From Amylostereum areolatum (lineage: Eukaryota > Basidiomycota > Agaricomycetes > Russulales > Stereaceae): DNA of 64,000 nucleotides. Numbering within the stretch: the first letter of the stretch is position 1; each line of letters begins with the position of its first letter. The notes under the pieces are model-generated. The model was not told where the DNA came from. It saw only the letters and a list, made by a program, of their open reading frames with translations, and ran no database searches. The stretch spans positions 434,001 through 498,000 of the forward strand of contig SAXG01000028.1 in NCBI GenBank assembly GCA_012932865.1, written 5' to 3'. The position numbers were made by a program, and so were the translations under genes. This document shows positions 21,186 through 32,970 of the stretch, one piece after another.

Positions 21186-22477
21186 ATGCCCAAGGTGCGA
21201 TATCCTTTCCTTTCCACATTTCTAAGGCACTCATGATCCGGATGCTCGAACATCAGTTACCAAACGAACTACTGCTCGACATCTTCGAGCTCGCCACCGA
21301 CGTCCCCCACCTCCTTGAGATAGTGCCCGAAATAGGAGACAGCTATTTCCTTCGAGACACTGATTCCGACGACATCTTGTACGAGTTCGTTGAGTCGCTG
21401 CCGACGCGCCACGCCCTTACACTCGTCTGTCGATCCTTCAACATCCTAGCCACGCCCATCCTATATTCCTGCCTTCTCCTCTCGTCCATCTCCCTGCCAC
21501 ACCTTCGCGGCGGCATCAACGCACATCTCGCCTCCATGGTATCCCATGTTGTCCTCAACGTCCATCAGATCGACCCCCCGACGTACCACTCCATTCTCCC
21601 CTCCATTTTCGCCAGCCTCCACAACGTCCAAAGTCTCTCCATGTATCGCTCCTTCCGCATTGACACCACCGAAGACCACTCGACCTCCCTCGATCTCCAG
21701 ACGATGCAAACAATGGTGTCGTCGCTCGGCCCGACGCTGTGCAGGTTTGTGACTTACTCACTGGCGTGCAGCTTCTTCGCAGATCCTTCTTTCAACACGT
21801 TCACGTCTTCCCTTGTACGCCTAGAAGCGCTCGTGGCGCCGACTGGCCGACTCTCCTTGGGGTACTCGAATCACATAACCTCCGTCCAATTCCCGCCGTC
21901 CCTCCCTCACCTCCGTTACCTGAGCGTGCTCGACACCCATTTCGTGCCCCCTGCCCCCCTCACGCCCGAGTTTGTCCGCATCCAGCTCATCAAATCGGTG
22001 ACCAGCCTCCTGTCCCCAACGCTCACGGACCTCTGGCTCGACATCACCTGGTGTTGCGATGTCGACACGTACTCCTCCATTGCCGCGGCGTGTCCGAACC
22101 TCATCGCGCTCAAGCTTGACAGCGGCATGCTGTCCAAACTCGTCTGCCTGCTCACGCAGCACCCGTTTCCTCCTGTATCGATCCTCTACATCGAGACAAT
22201 CTCCGACGAGTTGTCCTCGCTGGATCCAGACTCGGGAGAGGAACTGTGGCCGATAGGCCTTATACAGGCGTTGGTGGACGCGCTGGAGGCCCTAGGAGCG
22301 CACACGCCGATGCTGGAATCGGTGAAGTTCGAGGACGACAGGTTCGTCGAGAACCTTGGCGCGCTAGTGAGAGAGGGAAGAGTGCAGATAAGCGCCTTGG
22401 AGGGATGCTCGTTCGTAGTGAAAGATGACGATGGGAACATCTTACTGGATTTGCTCCGGGAGGATGGACAACAGTGA
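21186..22477 (+). CDS. FB7: F-box-like leucine-rich protein, intact
   Basis: Model: exon 1 21186-21194 (ATG CCC AAG), intron 21195-21256 (GTGCGA..CATCAG), exon 2 21257-22477; 409 residues. The alternative ATG at 21233 lies inside the intron, in frame with exon 2, and would add eight residues instead. F-box LPNELLLDIFELATDVPHLLEIVPE, then LPTRHALTLVCRSFNILATPILY, leucine-rich segments (MVSSLGPTLCRFV, LVRLEALVAPTGRL, LPHLRYLSVLD, LTDLWLDI, LIALKLDSGML) and the acidic C-terminus LEGCSFVVKDDDGNILLDLL. Nearest relative is FB14. Likely a Skp1-binding adaptor; target unknown. Its upstream DNA lacks the GTGGCTGA motif seen at several other copies. Confidence 0.8.
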
Positions 22478-22701
22478 TTTTGAAGATGTGTAGGACTGTT
22501 AAGCACTACATCTTTGTTTGCTTGCCGAAAGCAATACTTAGACTGAATCAGCCGACCAGCGCGCCACTCCACCTCGTCTCCCTGGTGTAATAATAATATT
22601 CTCAGTCACTAACCCACTGATGCCCCGCCGGATTTATGCATACATATATATACGCAACAGTACAATCGCTGGTCGGACCGTCCTCTCTCTTGCCCAAGCA
22701 C

Positions 22702-24963
22702 CTACTTCCCATCAACACCACTTGGTAATGGTAGATCGGAAGGTATGTCAACGGAGACATGCCCGGCGCTTGATGGCAAGCCAATGTTTGCAGAAATTTC
22801 CCGTCCTGAGGGTGGTTTGACATCATCGGGAATGAGGCTATAGAACGGCAATAGCAGCGTCTGCAGTTCCTGGTAAGGAATGCTGAACACTGGTCGAGAT
22901 TCGGGTGCCATGCTGGCCTGAGACGAGGCTTCTTCTACTTCCCTGTACATGTTCACGAACCGGTGTGCCAAAGGAAGCGAAAAGGGTGCAAATTCTTCTA
23001 GGAGGCGCAAGTTCTTCTTCTCCCTACCCTCGCCAACAAGGATCTCCTCAATTCGCGGAAGACGCGACGGCAAGCGCCCTGCATAGGCGCGTACAAGCGG
23101 GTGGAGAAGCTTGGATGTGTCTTTATCTTGAGCATAGTAAGGAAGTAGCTCCTTCACCAGAGTTAGGACGGCTCTGTAGATCTTGACAGGAAGATGCGGG
23201 TCGGGTATGCCATCTTTAGGTAGGTCGTGGTATGCTTTCCAACCTTGCAGACACAATGACGTCGCTGTGACGATACGATTAGGGCTGCGAACGATCCCGA
23301 TACCGGCTATAACAGCCTTCGAGTTAAAAGCAAACTGCGAAAGGACGTGCTTTTCGGGGGATTTTTGCGTGACACGCCCAGAATAATCGACAGAGAACTC
23401 CCACAATAGTCGGAGGAGCGCATCTTCATGCCTACCAAGGATGACGGAGGGAGTTATTGATACCATCGCGGCCATCATATTGCCTGGATGAGGCTCGAGA
23501 AGATGGTGTTTGATGATCGTGTTCATGGCTTTGTTCCAAGCTTTATCCTGAGCTTCTCCACGGAATTCGTCGGCGGTTTCTTCGTGGGGATGTGTAGTGT
23601 TTCCCCCATGTGTGCGTACATCGGTGTTTTCATGCATTTTTGGGGCCTTCTCATGCGTAGGTATATGCGGCGTGTAACAGCGCAAAAACGCGCACACGCT
23701 ATTCAGAACGCGGCCCGCATTATTTCTTGACCCATCGAGGAGGGATCCTGCGAGCACAGAGAAGTCTACGAGGTCCGCTTCCCGGCGCTGACGCACAGCG
23801 GTGTGAAATGCATGCATGTTGTTCTTGACGCGCGCTACAAGGACGTTCATCGAGGAGGAAATTAGGGAATGACGACGATGCAGCCCTTTCGTGCCTCTTG
23901 GTACCACGCGAAGCATGGGGAAAAACAAGCGCCACAATTTTGCCGAAAATGGTGTTTGAAAGGGAACATTGTTGGCGACTGTCGGAAGGATGGTGAAGAA
24001 AACATAGACGATTCCAACGGCTGATACGACGACGAGGACTATGTTGGCCACAACGATATTGATCGGGCGCAGGAATACGACCAATCCTGTGAAAAAGAGG
24101 AAGAGAGCCGTGTGAAGAAGGAGCGGCATGCCCCGAATGATCTGGGGCATGTGGAAGCGAATGACTCCGTTAAACATCAGGGCGCGAACGCGCCGGCGTT
24201 CGAGGGTAGAGGGCTTCGCATCCTGTGTCACTTGCGTATAAACGCGAACCCACTGCTGGACGAGCGTAGCACCAAGCGCGCACGCAATGCTCAGGACAAG
24301 ACTGCAGAACCACAGTGCGTTGACCCAGACACTGTTCGGCGAGGCATGGAAAGCCTGAGGGGCGGGAGATGTGGCCGGGTGGGTTCCGTCGATGGTGAAG
24401 GCGACAAGCTTGGAGAGCAGATTGACGGACGGGTCTGGTCGTAAACTCTTGTAGCTCTCAAGTGCGAAGGTTCCGACGGTTGCTGAAAAAAGGCCTGTCT
24501 GTGGGTGGCATTAGCAGATTGAAATACGACGATCACGGGGACGAACAAAGATGAGGATCGTGTCCGCGTCACCTTTCCAATCTTCAACCAGTGCTTTATC
24601 GATTTTCTCTGTCTGCGATAGATAATCGTTCCAGATGGTCTCCGCACATTCCATGTCCTCGTCACGAGTTGGGGGACGGTTGGCTGTCAGTACAAACACA
24701 ATCAGATATATAGTAAATCGGTACATATCGACTGCACTCAGGCTCTCACCATATTCGACTTCGTCATGTAAGGGGGTTTGTGGTATATTACCGTAGTGAT
24801 AAGGATTGGCAGATGGCACATCTGCCTCTATGGGCTTCTGAGAATCTTCTGGCTGGGATGTTCCGCCTTTCTTATCGTCTTCTGAAAGAGGAACATCGGC
24901 CGGAGGGACGGTGGCGGATGTAGACGTCGCCTCAAGCGCTCCGTGATAGCCAGTGTACTCCAT
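22702..24963 (-). CDS. DUF6535 membrane protein 1, intact
   Basis: Three exons: 24750-24963, 24547-24683 (137 nt) and 22702-24498; introns 66 and 48 bp; 715 residues. Residues 1-71 are a low-complexity polar leader. Exon 2 carries the family signature WNDYLSQTEKIDKALVEDWKGDADTILIF, continued by TGLFSATVGTFALESYKSLRPD at the start of exon 3. Predicted membrane segments: SVWVNALWFCSLVLSIACAL, MPLLLHTALFLFFTGLVVFL and VVANIVLVVVSAVGIVYVFF. A long soluble C-terminal region follows, with an alpha-helical, Arg-rich character. DUF6535 is a basidiomycete family of unknown biochemical role. Two further copies lie at 34.3 and 49.0 kb. Confidence 0.85.
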
Positions 24964-27434
24964 CTTCGGCGGCTGAAAGTGGAGTGTGGTGTCTGTACGT
25001 CGAAGTTGAAGGATTAGATGGTTCGAATTGTGGACGGCGTAGGGGCGGAGGCAAACAGACGAGAGAGACAGTCTCCGAAGATTTATGCAAAGCATGCACC
25101 TTTATGCATCCCGTCCGTCGACAAGTGATTAATTTAGGAGTGGGCTGCCGCAGCATATAACTCCACCTGGATCGAATCGAAAAGGCTCAGTGACTGACAT
25201 ATTTGAAGGTACTGTCAGAACGCGAGGGAGATAGGCGCGGTGACTGTAGAACCGCCAGCTTTGCACATGTACGAAGGCGAGATGCAGACATGCCTTTATA
25301 CACCCTGCCGCAATTTCCCACTTCCTTGGGAGTAGATGTCGGGTATTCAGCACTCTTCCGATGGTTTGTAAGTCCTCATGACATGAACGATGGTGTGCAC
25401 ATGAACACCGTCAGAAGCATGGTTTGTGGGAGGGAAGGAAACGTGCAGGCATAGACGCATCGAAGGGTTGCTGTGCGAACTTCAACAGTAATATTGACTC
25501 CCTTTCTCTTCCGAAGAAGCAGGATGGTGTGCATGGTGGCTCTTGAATATAATCCAGAGAGTGTCGAGGGTACCAGCGCATCACTTCCCCAAATGGATGG
25601 CATGGGGTACGTTGTGCTGAAATGTCAACACGAGAACGATGAGACTGCTATAGATAGGACGGATGACTGGAGGCCTCACGTCCGACACGAAGCTGGGTAA
25701 AAATAATAAACATCGCCTCAACATGTGGCTCAAGTTCGGCGTTGGCTTCGAAGGTGAGTGTTCTACCAGAAATGCCTCTCGTCCGTGCACACGGCCCACG
25801 CGGAGACGCTTCGATATGAAACCTAGTTCATGTTGGTGTAAAAAAGGACTCGAGGAAGTGACGCGTGGTTCAGGCGCATACGCACCTCGTTCGCCTAACG
25901 TGCACACAATGCTGCTTCGGTTCGACTATCCCACGACGGAACTCAGAATGAGAGGGTGGTGGACGCTAAATCTACGTGCCCCTGACACCAACCCTCGAGG
26001 GATCCGTCAGGCTCGAATACACGTTCTACGTTTCGACACATGTCGAAAAGCCTCTCGTTCCCCTCTTTCCACACCCCCTCCCCGCATATACGAGCGCAAA
26101 TGTGCGACGATGCAAGATTGGACCATACTAGACCAGAGACGTCAGTATGAGCCTTGCTTTGTGGCATGAAAACAGGGAGGGAGGGGTCGCGGGTATGAGT
26201 TGCATGTTGCTTCGAACGCGTTTGAGAATATTCTGGCCTGCGCGCGTTGCAAGAGTGTTGAACGGCCTTGTCGCCGATGAGGTGTGCTTGCTTCGGAAAC
26301 CTTCTGTGGCAACTTCAGAGGTGCTCGTTGCGCAGGTAGCCCGGTTTGAGCACCGAGGAAGGTTTGAGGAGGTTTATTTGAGAATGTGTCCAGATGCGTG
26401 CATTGTGCGCTTTCGCGTTGTCAACGTCCATCTTGGGAAGACATGGAGGAAAAGGCGGAAGATCAGGATAGGAGGCGCGAACGCGCTCTGGGATAGTAGT
26501 ATATATGGCCCTTTTACACAGAGGTTGTCAATGTCGCCGAAAGACAGGGAAAGGAGGGCGGTGAGGTGTGGTTGAGAACCCGGCGGGCGACTGCAGTCAA
26601 CCCACGAACGATGGACGAGGCCCGACGCGCCGTTCCGATGGAGGGCGGATGAAGGCTGCGTCCATTGCAACCGAGAGCAGCTTGGACAGCAGGTGTGTGC
26701 GGCTGATGGGGGAAGGGACAGGGAGGACTACGTGTGGGTGTTTTTTAGTTCAAAACCCGTACGGGCGTCGGAGACAACGTACCGGGCTTGACTATCTCCA
26801 CCTCCCAACATGTTTCTGGCCCTGTCGATAGTACACCCTGTTCATCTCTTCCCACTGATCCTTACTTGCGTACCAAAACCTAGTAGAACATGGACACTGT
26901 CGGCGCTCGCAAGGGGAGGGATGACGATCGCGTTCAGGTCTGATATTTGGGCAGCGCGAAGGTATTCGGTGGAAGGAACTGGGAGGTCGTCGAGGGTCAG
27001 AGGAGTATACGAGGTCCTGGTGCCGACCTTGATCGTCGGCACTGGATGTGAGTAGGGATGGTACTTATCAATACACACGTCGGCCGTATTCGTCTTTCGT
27101 CGAGTCGGCACTCGTGTCCGGCTCACTGCCAGTGAGAGGGACCTGTGAGTGGTGGATGTTAGAGCCTGAAAGACCGGTGGTAGACGTGTAGGCGTGAGTG
27201 AGGGCCGAGCAACTTTTCAAGAAGGGCTGGAGACGTTTGAAAAGAAGGTCGGACAAAGCGACGTGGTGGTGGCTGAGGGTGGCTGGCTGAATTTCCGGAA
27301 CGCGGCCCGCCGACGCACGTATCCCCTCGTTCAACTTCCAAGCCGCGTCATCGTCACCTTCAACAACCTCACCCACTTCCCCGGGACCCTTTCCCAAGCA
27401 TTCCGTTTTTTGCTCAGCTCTCCCATCTTCAAAC
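24964..27434. other. Intergenic, 2.5 kb
   Basis: No confident gene. One minus-strand frame at 26842-27126 reads like real protein (SYTPLTLDDLPVPSTEYLRA) and may be a decayed exon, but I cannot place it in a family. The end of this interval holds the FB8 promoter motif. No RNA gene or repeat was recognised. Confidence 0.35.
27269..27286 (+). promoter_or_regulatory. GTGGCTGA motifs upstream of FB8
   Basis: GTGGCTGA (27269-27276) and GTGGCTGG (27279-27286) lie about 150-166 bp before the FB8 start, on the gene strand, as at FB2-FB4. Confidence 0.45.
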
Positions 27435-28613
27435 ATGCTCTCGGTACGCTGCATCATGTCTACTGCACTGATCTATCTCACGTCTTTGCTATGTACCAGC
27501 TTCCGCCAGAACTGCTGCTCGACATTTTCAAGCTTGCCGTCTACGTTCCTCAGCCCATCGACATGATCCCAAGCGCAAAAGAGCGTCAAATGACATACAC
27601 AAACTACTATGTAGAAATAGTTTTGATATATTCCGAGAGTCGTAAAACCTGCTCGGCTCTGTGTCTTGTCTCCCGCTCTTTCAACGCGCTCGCCACGCCA
27701 CTCTACTCCTGCATTTGCCTCGGGCTGCCATCGACGCCGCGCATCCTCACCGCACTAGACAAGTCCAAGGCGTCCATGGTCCGCAATCTCGTCTTGGATA
27801 TATCTCCCCACACCCTGAAGGGCCCCGAGCGCGACTTTGCGTCCGCTTTCACCATCCTCTCCAACGTGCGTACGCTCGTCGTTAGCGGACATTTCCAGGG
27901 ATCAGGATCCGAGGAGGAGGAGGAGGAGACCATTATATCCGCACCTCTTGCACGCGCTTATGGCGGCGTCTCTCGGCCATACACTACGCCAGTTCGCCAT
28001 CGTCGGCGATGCGTTCTGGCTGTTCCAACCGCCCATGGTTTACACGTTCACCTCCTCCCTCGTACATCTCACCGTGCTCGCCGGTGTCACATCCGCCTTC
28101 CCGAACCCTGACAACCTTCAACTCGTCCTCCCGTCCCAATCCTCGCTGACCCATCTGTCCCTCCTCATCCTACCCTGTCCCACAATCACACCCGTCGAAA
28201 TCGCGGCTCCCCAGCTTATCTCAATAACGTTTGAGTCGCTCGGCGGGTTTTTCACAAATTTCGACAGTGTCCTGCAGGAGATCACGCACCTCCTCACTCA
28301 TTCCGCCCTCCCAGCGCTTTCCGTGCTCGTTATTGGAGATAACATGCCACCATGGAACGGGGACGTGGGAATGGTGCCTGAGGCGTGGCGGGCAAGTCTG
28401 CAGGCGTGGGTGGACGCATTCGCAGCGTTACCCGCGCTGAAAATCATGCGGATTTTGGACCATGGGCTTGTGAATGTTCTCGTGCGGTTGGCGCGTGCTG
28501 GAGTTATTGATTTGGGTGCGTGGAAGGATCGCGGGTTCGCAGTCGTGGACGATTCACGCCATAGATTGGCAAGCGGACTTGAGCGGTCGGTGCTGCGTCG
28601 AGTGGAGATGTAG
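27435..28613 (+). pseudogene. FB8: F-box-like protein, second subfamily, one frameshift
   Basis: Exon 1 27435-27443 (ATG CTC TCG), intron 27444-27499, exon 2 from 27500 with LPPELLLDIFKLAVYVPQPIDMIPSA, the same subfamily as FB3. The first frame continues through CLVSRSFNALATPLYSC and NVRTLVVSGHFQ into a GAG-repeat-encoded Glu run (about 27911-27929). An extra T at about 27959, just before ATG GCG GCG, moves the rest to another frame: MAASLGHTLRQFAIVGDAF, LQAWVDAFAALPALKIMRIL, DRGFAVVDDS. The second frame is intact to the stop at 28613. One base prevents a full product. Confidence 0.75.
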
Positions 28614-28962
28614 CTCGTAAGTGTGGCGAGCCTGCGAGGGCATCGAGCTCTTTGCTCTCTCTTTCTGTTACAATTGCACTGGATTGATTTATCAGGAATC
28701 AGGAATGTAGCTACTATAAACACTGTATCGCTTGCTGTATGTATCACACAGCAAACAAACCCCACATGCATCCCAGTGCAAAGGGGGATGGACAAAAAAA
28801 GAAACGCTGCTGTGGCTGTCGCCCGGGCCGTGTGGGTGCGGCGTGGGACCCCTGACCACGGTCCACCAACGACATTTTCTTTTCTCGCTCCTCCACCTAC
28901 TACTCCTTCGACAAGCCCCAGGCCAGTGCTTCCTTCCGGTGCATACAGACGCAGCAAACTCC
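28614..28962. other. Intergenic, FB9 promoter region
   Basis: Contains GTGGCTGT at 28812-28819, about 144 bp before the FB9 start, a one-base variant of the shared motif. No gene. Confidence 0.35.
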
Positions 28963-31418
28963 ATGCTTTCGGTGCGTATCTATACTTTTCTCCTCCCGGA
29001 CGACTCTTAGAGGAGCATGATGTTCTGGCAGCTACCAATAGAGCTCCAGCTCTGGATTCTGGAATTTGCGACAAGCATCCACAAGCTCCTCGAAGTAACA
29101 CCGCACCCAAACGACATGTTCTCCTACTGTCCTACGGACATCGCCTATCTTCCGAAATCCTTCTCGACTGCTCACGCACTTGCACTTGTCTCCCGCTTCT
29201 TCAACGCCCTCGCCACGCCGCTCCTCTACACCTGTATGATCTTCGACCCCAAATCAACGCCGCGCATAAAGGCCTTCCTGACCTTAGAAAATGCATCCCT
29301 CGTCCGCCACGTCGTCATGGACCCATACCTACCCTACGTGTCCGCCCATTCCGAACATGAACTTGCATCAATGTTCGCCCAACTCCACGCCGTCATCAGG
29401 CAAACCCTCATCTGTTAACTAGCATTAATTCGGACGTAATTCACGGTAATTAGCGGATTAGCAGAATTCGGTTCCCCCCCATAATTTCGCGCAACATTTG
29501 CAGCTCATCCAAGCTAAAACTTGGCATCGGCGGCAGATCTTCCTCCAGAAGATCGGTACCCGATCCTTTCTAGTCCCTTTCGGCTGCTAATTTTGCTATT
29601 CACACAATTGGTACGAGATTATTCATGAAATACTCCATTACTATCTATTACTACGGTACGTCGACGCAGTACAGGATGTGAGAAATGGGTGATACAGGGA
29701 TGCAGGTACTCGGATAGAAAAAGGCAGGGGGAAGAAAGAAGAGATAATGCTACAGTGACTCGGACGTGTGTGAATAGGACACCGATATCATGTTCGCCAG
29801 CGCCTGATGCTACGACGCGGGTCAGCGTGCGAGAACGGAGGAGATACGACTTACTGACAAGCAAAGGATGACTTGGTCCTCCCATTGATTAACATGGATT
29901 CTAATACGTTGGTTAATGGCGGTGAAAAAAAGGAAGGGAGCGTGGGTGTGATGACGCTGAGGGTGTAGCGAATCTAGTGATGATGCCGAGGGTGTCGCCG
30001 GTCTAGCAAGAAGGAGAGACTCTTGACAAGCTTCACTCGCTAAGAAAATGAGTACATCAGGGTTGAGGACGAGATGCACGATGTGGGTTACGCACGTTGG
30101 AGGTCCTAACCCACGGGCCTAGTCATACCATCCAAAGCAGACCATGTGCGACAACAGACATAGGAAGAAGGACGACATGGCTTGTGGCAGGCGTTGAGTG
30201 CACAACAGGGCGAGCATGGTCGAGCGCGGTTGATGGCTGACTGCAGGCGGTCAAGGAGGGGAGGACCGGGAGGTCGAAGTGGTAGGAAGTAAGGTGAGCT
30301 GGCACTGGGACGATCAATGCGAAGTCGATTCAAGCTCCGACGGCGACGGCGCCTCGAGGCTCGACCCTGTTCTAAGTTCGTGCTCGAGGAGAGCCCATGG
30401 CTCTCCCTCGCTTGGCGCAAGCCCGATGTCGCCTCTGCTGGCTTGCACTAAAGGACGAGCTGAGGCACGACCGTCCATCGAGGTGAGTTAGCTCTTGTTT
30501 TCTCCGCTTAACACGATTCACATGTCTCATATAACTGAGCGTTAAAAAACCTGGCTTTAGCAGGTGAGGGTTTCCCTGATGGTACAAATCCTTACCATCT
30601 GGGAATTTCCGTTATATTTCAGTTCCAGACCCCCCTTCGACACTACCCTTGTACGCACCATGGCTCTGTCATTCGGTCCCACCCTGCGTAAACTCGATCT
30701 CCACGATCACGTCTTCGGCGGCTTCTTTCCCCCCGCCCATCTGTCCACTCTCACTGCCTCGCTCTTCAACCTTGAGGTTCTCTTCATTCGATCTGAACCA
30801 TCACCATCTTATGAATTCCGCGAATGGTCCAAAACGCCGCTCACGCTCCCGGCGTCCCTCCCCCGACTCCGCTACCTCCGTATCGACCTCGTGCCCTTCG
30901 TGTTCCCCACCGACTTGGCACTCACACACGTCCATGATCCGACCCCTTCCATCCTCCCCTCAATTCTGACGTCATCCCTCACCCATCTCTCGCTCTCGAT
31001 ATCGAAAGAGTTGCCACTCGACGTGTACGATTCTATCCTGCAGACAGCGCCCAACCTCGTCTCCCTCGCGCTGTTCGGAGGCCTACCGGCGGTCACCCGC
31101 ATCCTCAATGAACGGCGTCTTCCCCCTGTTTCTCACCTCACTTTTTTGTTTCTTCAGCCGGAAGCAGTGGGTGGATGGAATCCTGCCAGTGGAGAAGTGA
31201 AGGCGTGGTTGGATGCGGTCAGGTTGATAGGCGCGAAGCAGCCCTTGGTGGGCGTGGTGAGTATTCATCATTGGGGTCTAGTTTGTAATCTTCGAAGGTG
31301 GGTGCGTGCGGGAAAGATACGTTTAGGCGCGCTGAAAGGGTTTCCGTTTGCGCTGGAGATTCAGGGCGGGGAGTCATTGGTGGACGTTATTTGCGCGAAG
31401 AGTGTGTTTCCGAGGTGA
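28963..31418 (+). pseudogene. FB9: F-box-like/LRR gene interrupted by a TIR element
   Basis: Exon 1 28963-28971 (ATG CTT TCG), intron 28972-29031, exon 2 from 29032 with LPIELQLWILEFATSIHKLLEVTPHP. The frame reaches FAQLHAV at 29393 and is then broken by a 1,188-bp inserted element plus its 2-bp GT duplication. The family sequence resumes in the same codon phase at 30584 with QILTIWEFPLYF and continues through MALSFGPTLRKLDLHDHVFG, LPRLRYLRIDLVPFVF, LVSLALFGGLPAVTRIL and the C-terminus to 31418, with no other defect seen. The insertion brings its own stop (TAA at 29416-29418), so the present product would be about 130 residues: F-box without repeats. Related to FB10 and FB11. Confidence 0.8.
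29394..30581. mobile_element. Non-autonomous TIR DNA transposon, 1,188 bp
   Basis: The ends form a 24-bp terminal inverted repeat: the left end CATCAGGCAAACCCTCATCT.. matches the complement of the right end with three mismatches in 24. GT flanks both sides (29392-29393, 30582-30583). Internal frames are short, with no transposase signature, so mobility would need an enzyme from elsewhere. The superfamily is not clear to me from the termini. A 2-bp duplication is unusual for hAT or Mutator. Confidence 0.75.
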
Positions 31419-31733
31419 TTATGCCGATGAGCCTCCTAGACCTGTGTCGCATCTTCCAGTTGTTCAATTCAGTGCAATACATATATTATAAGTACATGTC
31501 GAGGAAGTTGAGAGGGTAGAAACGCGCCTGCCAGGTCATAGTGCGCACTGGCTACATGAGATGCCGACCAGCCGCCGGCCCCGTCCAGCCAATCAGATCT
31601 TGCCATATCCCTCGACGCACTCTCGAGTCTCCAGATTCAGCCAGCAGACTCTCCTCGTCACCATCCTCGCAGATCCTCGCTCCTTTTCTCTTGGTCCTTC
31701 GACGAGTCGACATTGTTTCTCGGCGGCTTGACG
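31419..31733. other. Intergenic, FB10 upstream region
   Basis: Contains a CCAAT box (31578-31582) and a CAGCCAG variant near 31637. No gene. Confidence 0.35.
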
Positions 31734-32970
31734 ATGGATTCAGTGAGCTTTATATCCCTTTTTTCCATACAGACAAGATAACATAGGTGTATCCTGGCAG
31801 CTACCGGTAGAAATTTGTCTCTACATCTTCATCATCAGCTCGCAACGAACGTACACCGTGTTCTTGAGATGACACCCAGCTCATACAACATGTTCCTCAA
31901 CGACTTTTCCCGATCCACCAAAATCCTCACCAAAGCTCTGAATGAATCACTACCAACACGTCGCGCCCTTCCTCTCGTCTCCCGCTTCTTCAATGTGCTC
32001 GCCACGCCCTCCTCTACGCCTGCATGCACTTCGACCACGCATCTACCCCACGCATCATGGCCAGTTTAACCTTGAACAACGCATCATTCGTTCACCACAT
32101 CGTCATGGACTTCCCCGTTCCTTTTCCCACCGACTCTGAACGCGATCTCACATCGATTTTTGCACGTCTCTATGCCGTGCACGTCCTCACTATCCATGGT
32201 CGATGGGACCCTTACGGTCTGCATGCACCTGTCGACGCCATCCTTGCGCGCACCATGACCAAGTCGTTCGGCCCCACCTTGCGCAAGCTCGATCTCCAGG
32301 GCGATGCCATGGATATCTTCGATCCGGCGGAATTGTCCACGTTTACCGCATCGCTCGTCAACCTCGAGGTCCTTGTCGCTCGGTTCATCCCCTTTCCCTC
32401 AATCCGACTCGCGCTACCAGCGTCCCTCCCTCTCCTCCGCCACCTCGCCATCAATGGCCCATCCTTCGTGATCCTCACCGATATCACGCCCACACATGTC
32501 CACTATCCCACCCACGATCTTCTTCCATGCATTCTCACCCCAAATCTCACGCATCTCTCGCTCTTTATCCCGGATGTGGAACTGTTCGATTTCTACACCT
32601 CGCTGCCCAGGACGGCGCCCAACCTCGTCTTCCTCGCGTTGTCCGGCAGTGTCCCTCTCCTCACCCGCATTCTCACGGACCTTCCGCCTCCAGACATCCC
32701 ACACAGTTTCATTTCTATCTGCATACGAGCATGAAAATCAGCGTCGAGGCAGCACAGCGTGCGCAGGCGTAGGGTGGACGCGCTCGGCGCGAAGCCGCTA
32801 GCGGTGAAGGTGGTGAGTGTTTCGGACGACCATTTCGTTCGGGAGCTTGCGAGGTTGGTGAGGGATAAGGCGGTGAGCGTGGAATGCGTTAGAAGGGCTC
32901 AGTTCTCACACTGGAGGGCCGCGACGGTGTGGGGCTGCTTGATACGATTCGCGCGGGTGCAACACAATGA
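31734..32970 (+). pseudogene. FB10: F-box-like/LRR pseudogene, at least four frameshifts
   Basis: Exon 1 31734-31742 (ATG GAT TCA, then GTGAGC), exon 2 from 31801 with LPVEICLYIF. The frame breaks at about 31832, where LATNVHRVLEMTP moves to another frame, and at about 32008 inside ATPLLYAC (one base missing). It breaks again between 32695 and 32765, after ILTDLPPP, and near 32905 before the C-terminal LEGRDGVGLLDTIRAGATQ, which ends at 32970. The long middle segment, MDFPVPFPTDSERDLTSIFA through LVFLALSGSVPLLTRIL, is well preserved. FB9 and FB11 are its relatives. Confidence 0.75.

Noticed and set aside
29394..30581. Reading the FB9 interruption as a long intron
   Set aside because: Boundaries lack GT..AG at the needed positions, and the ends form a 24-bp inverted repeat with a GT duplication, which fits a transposon.
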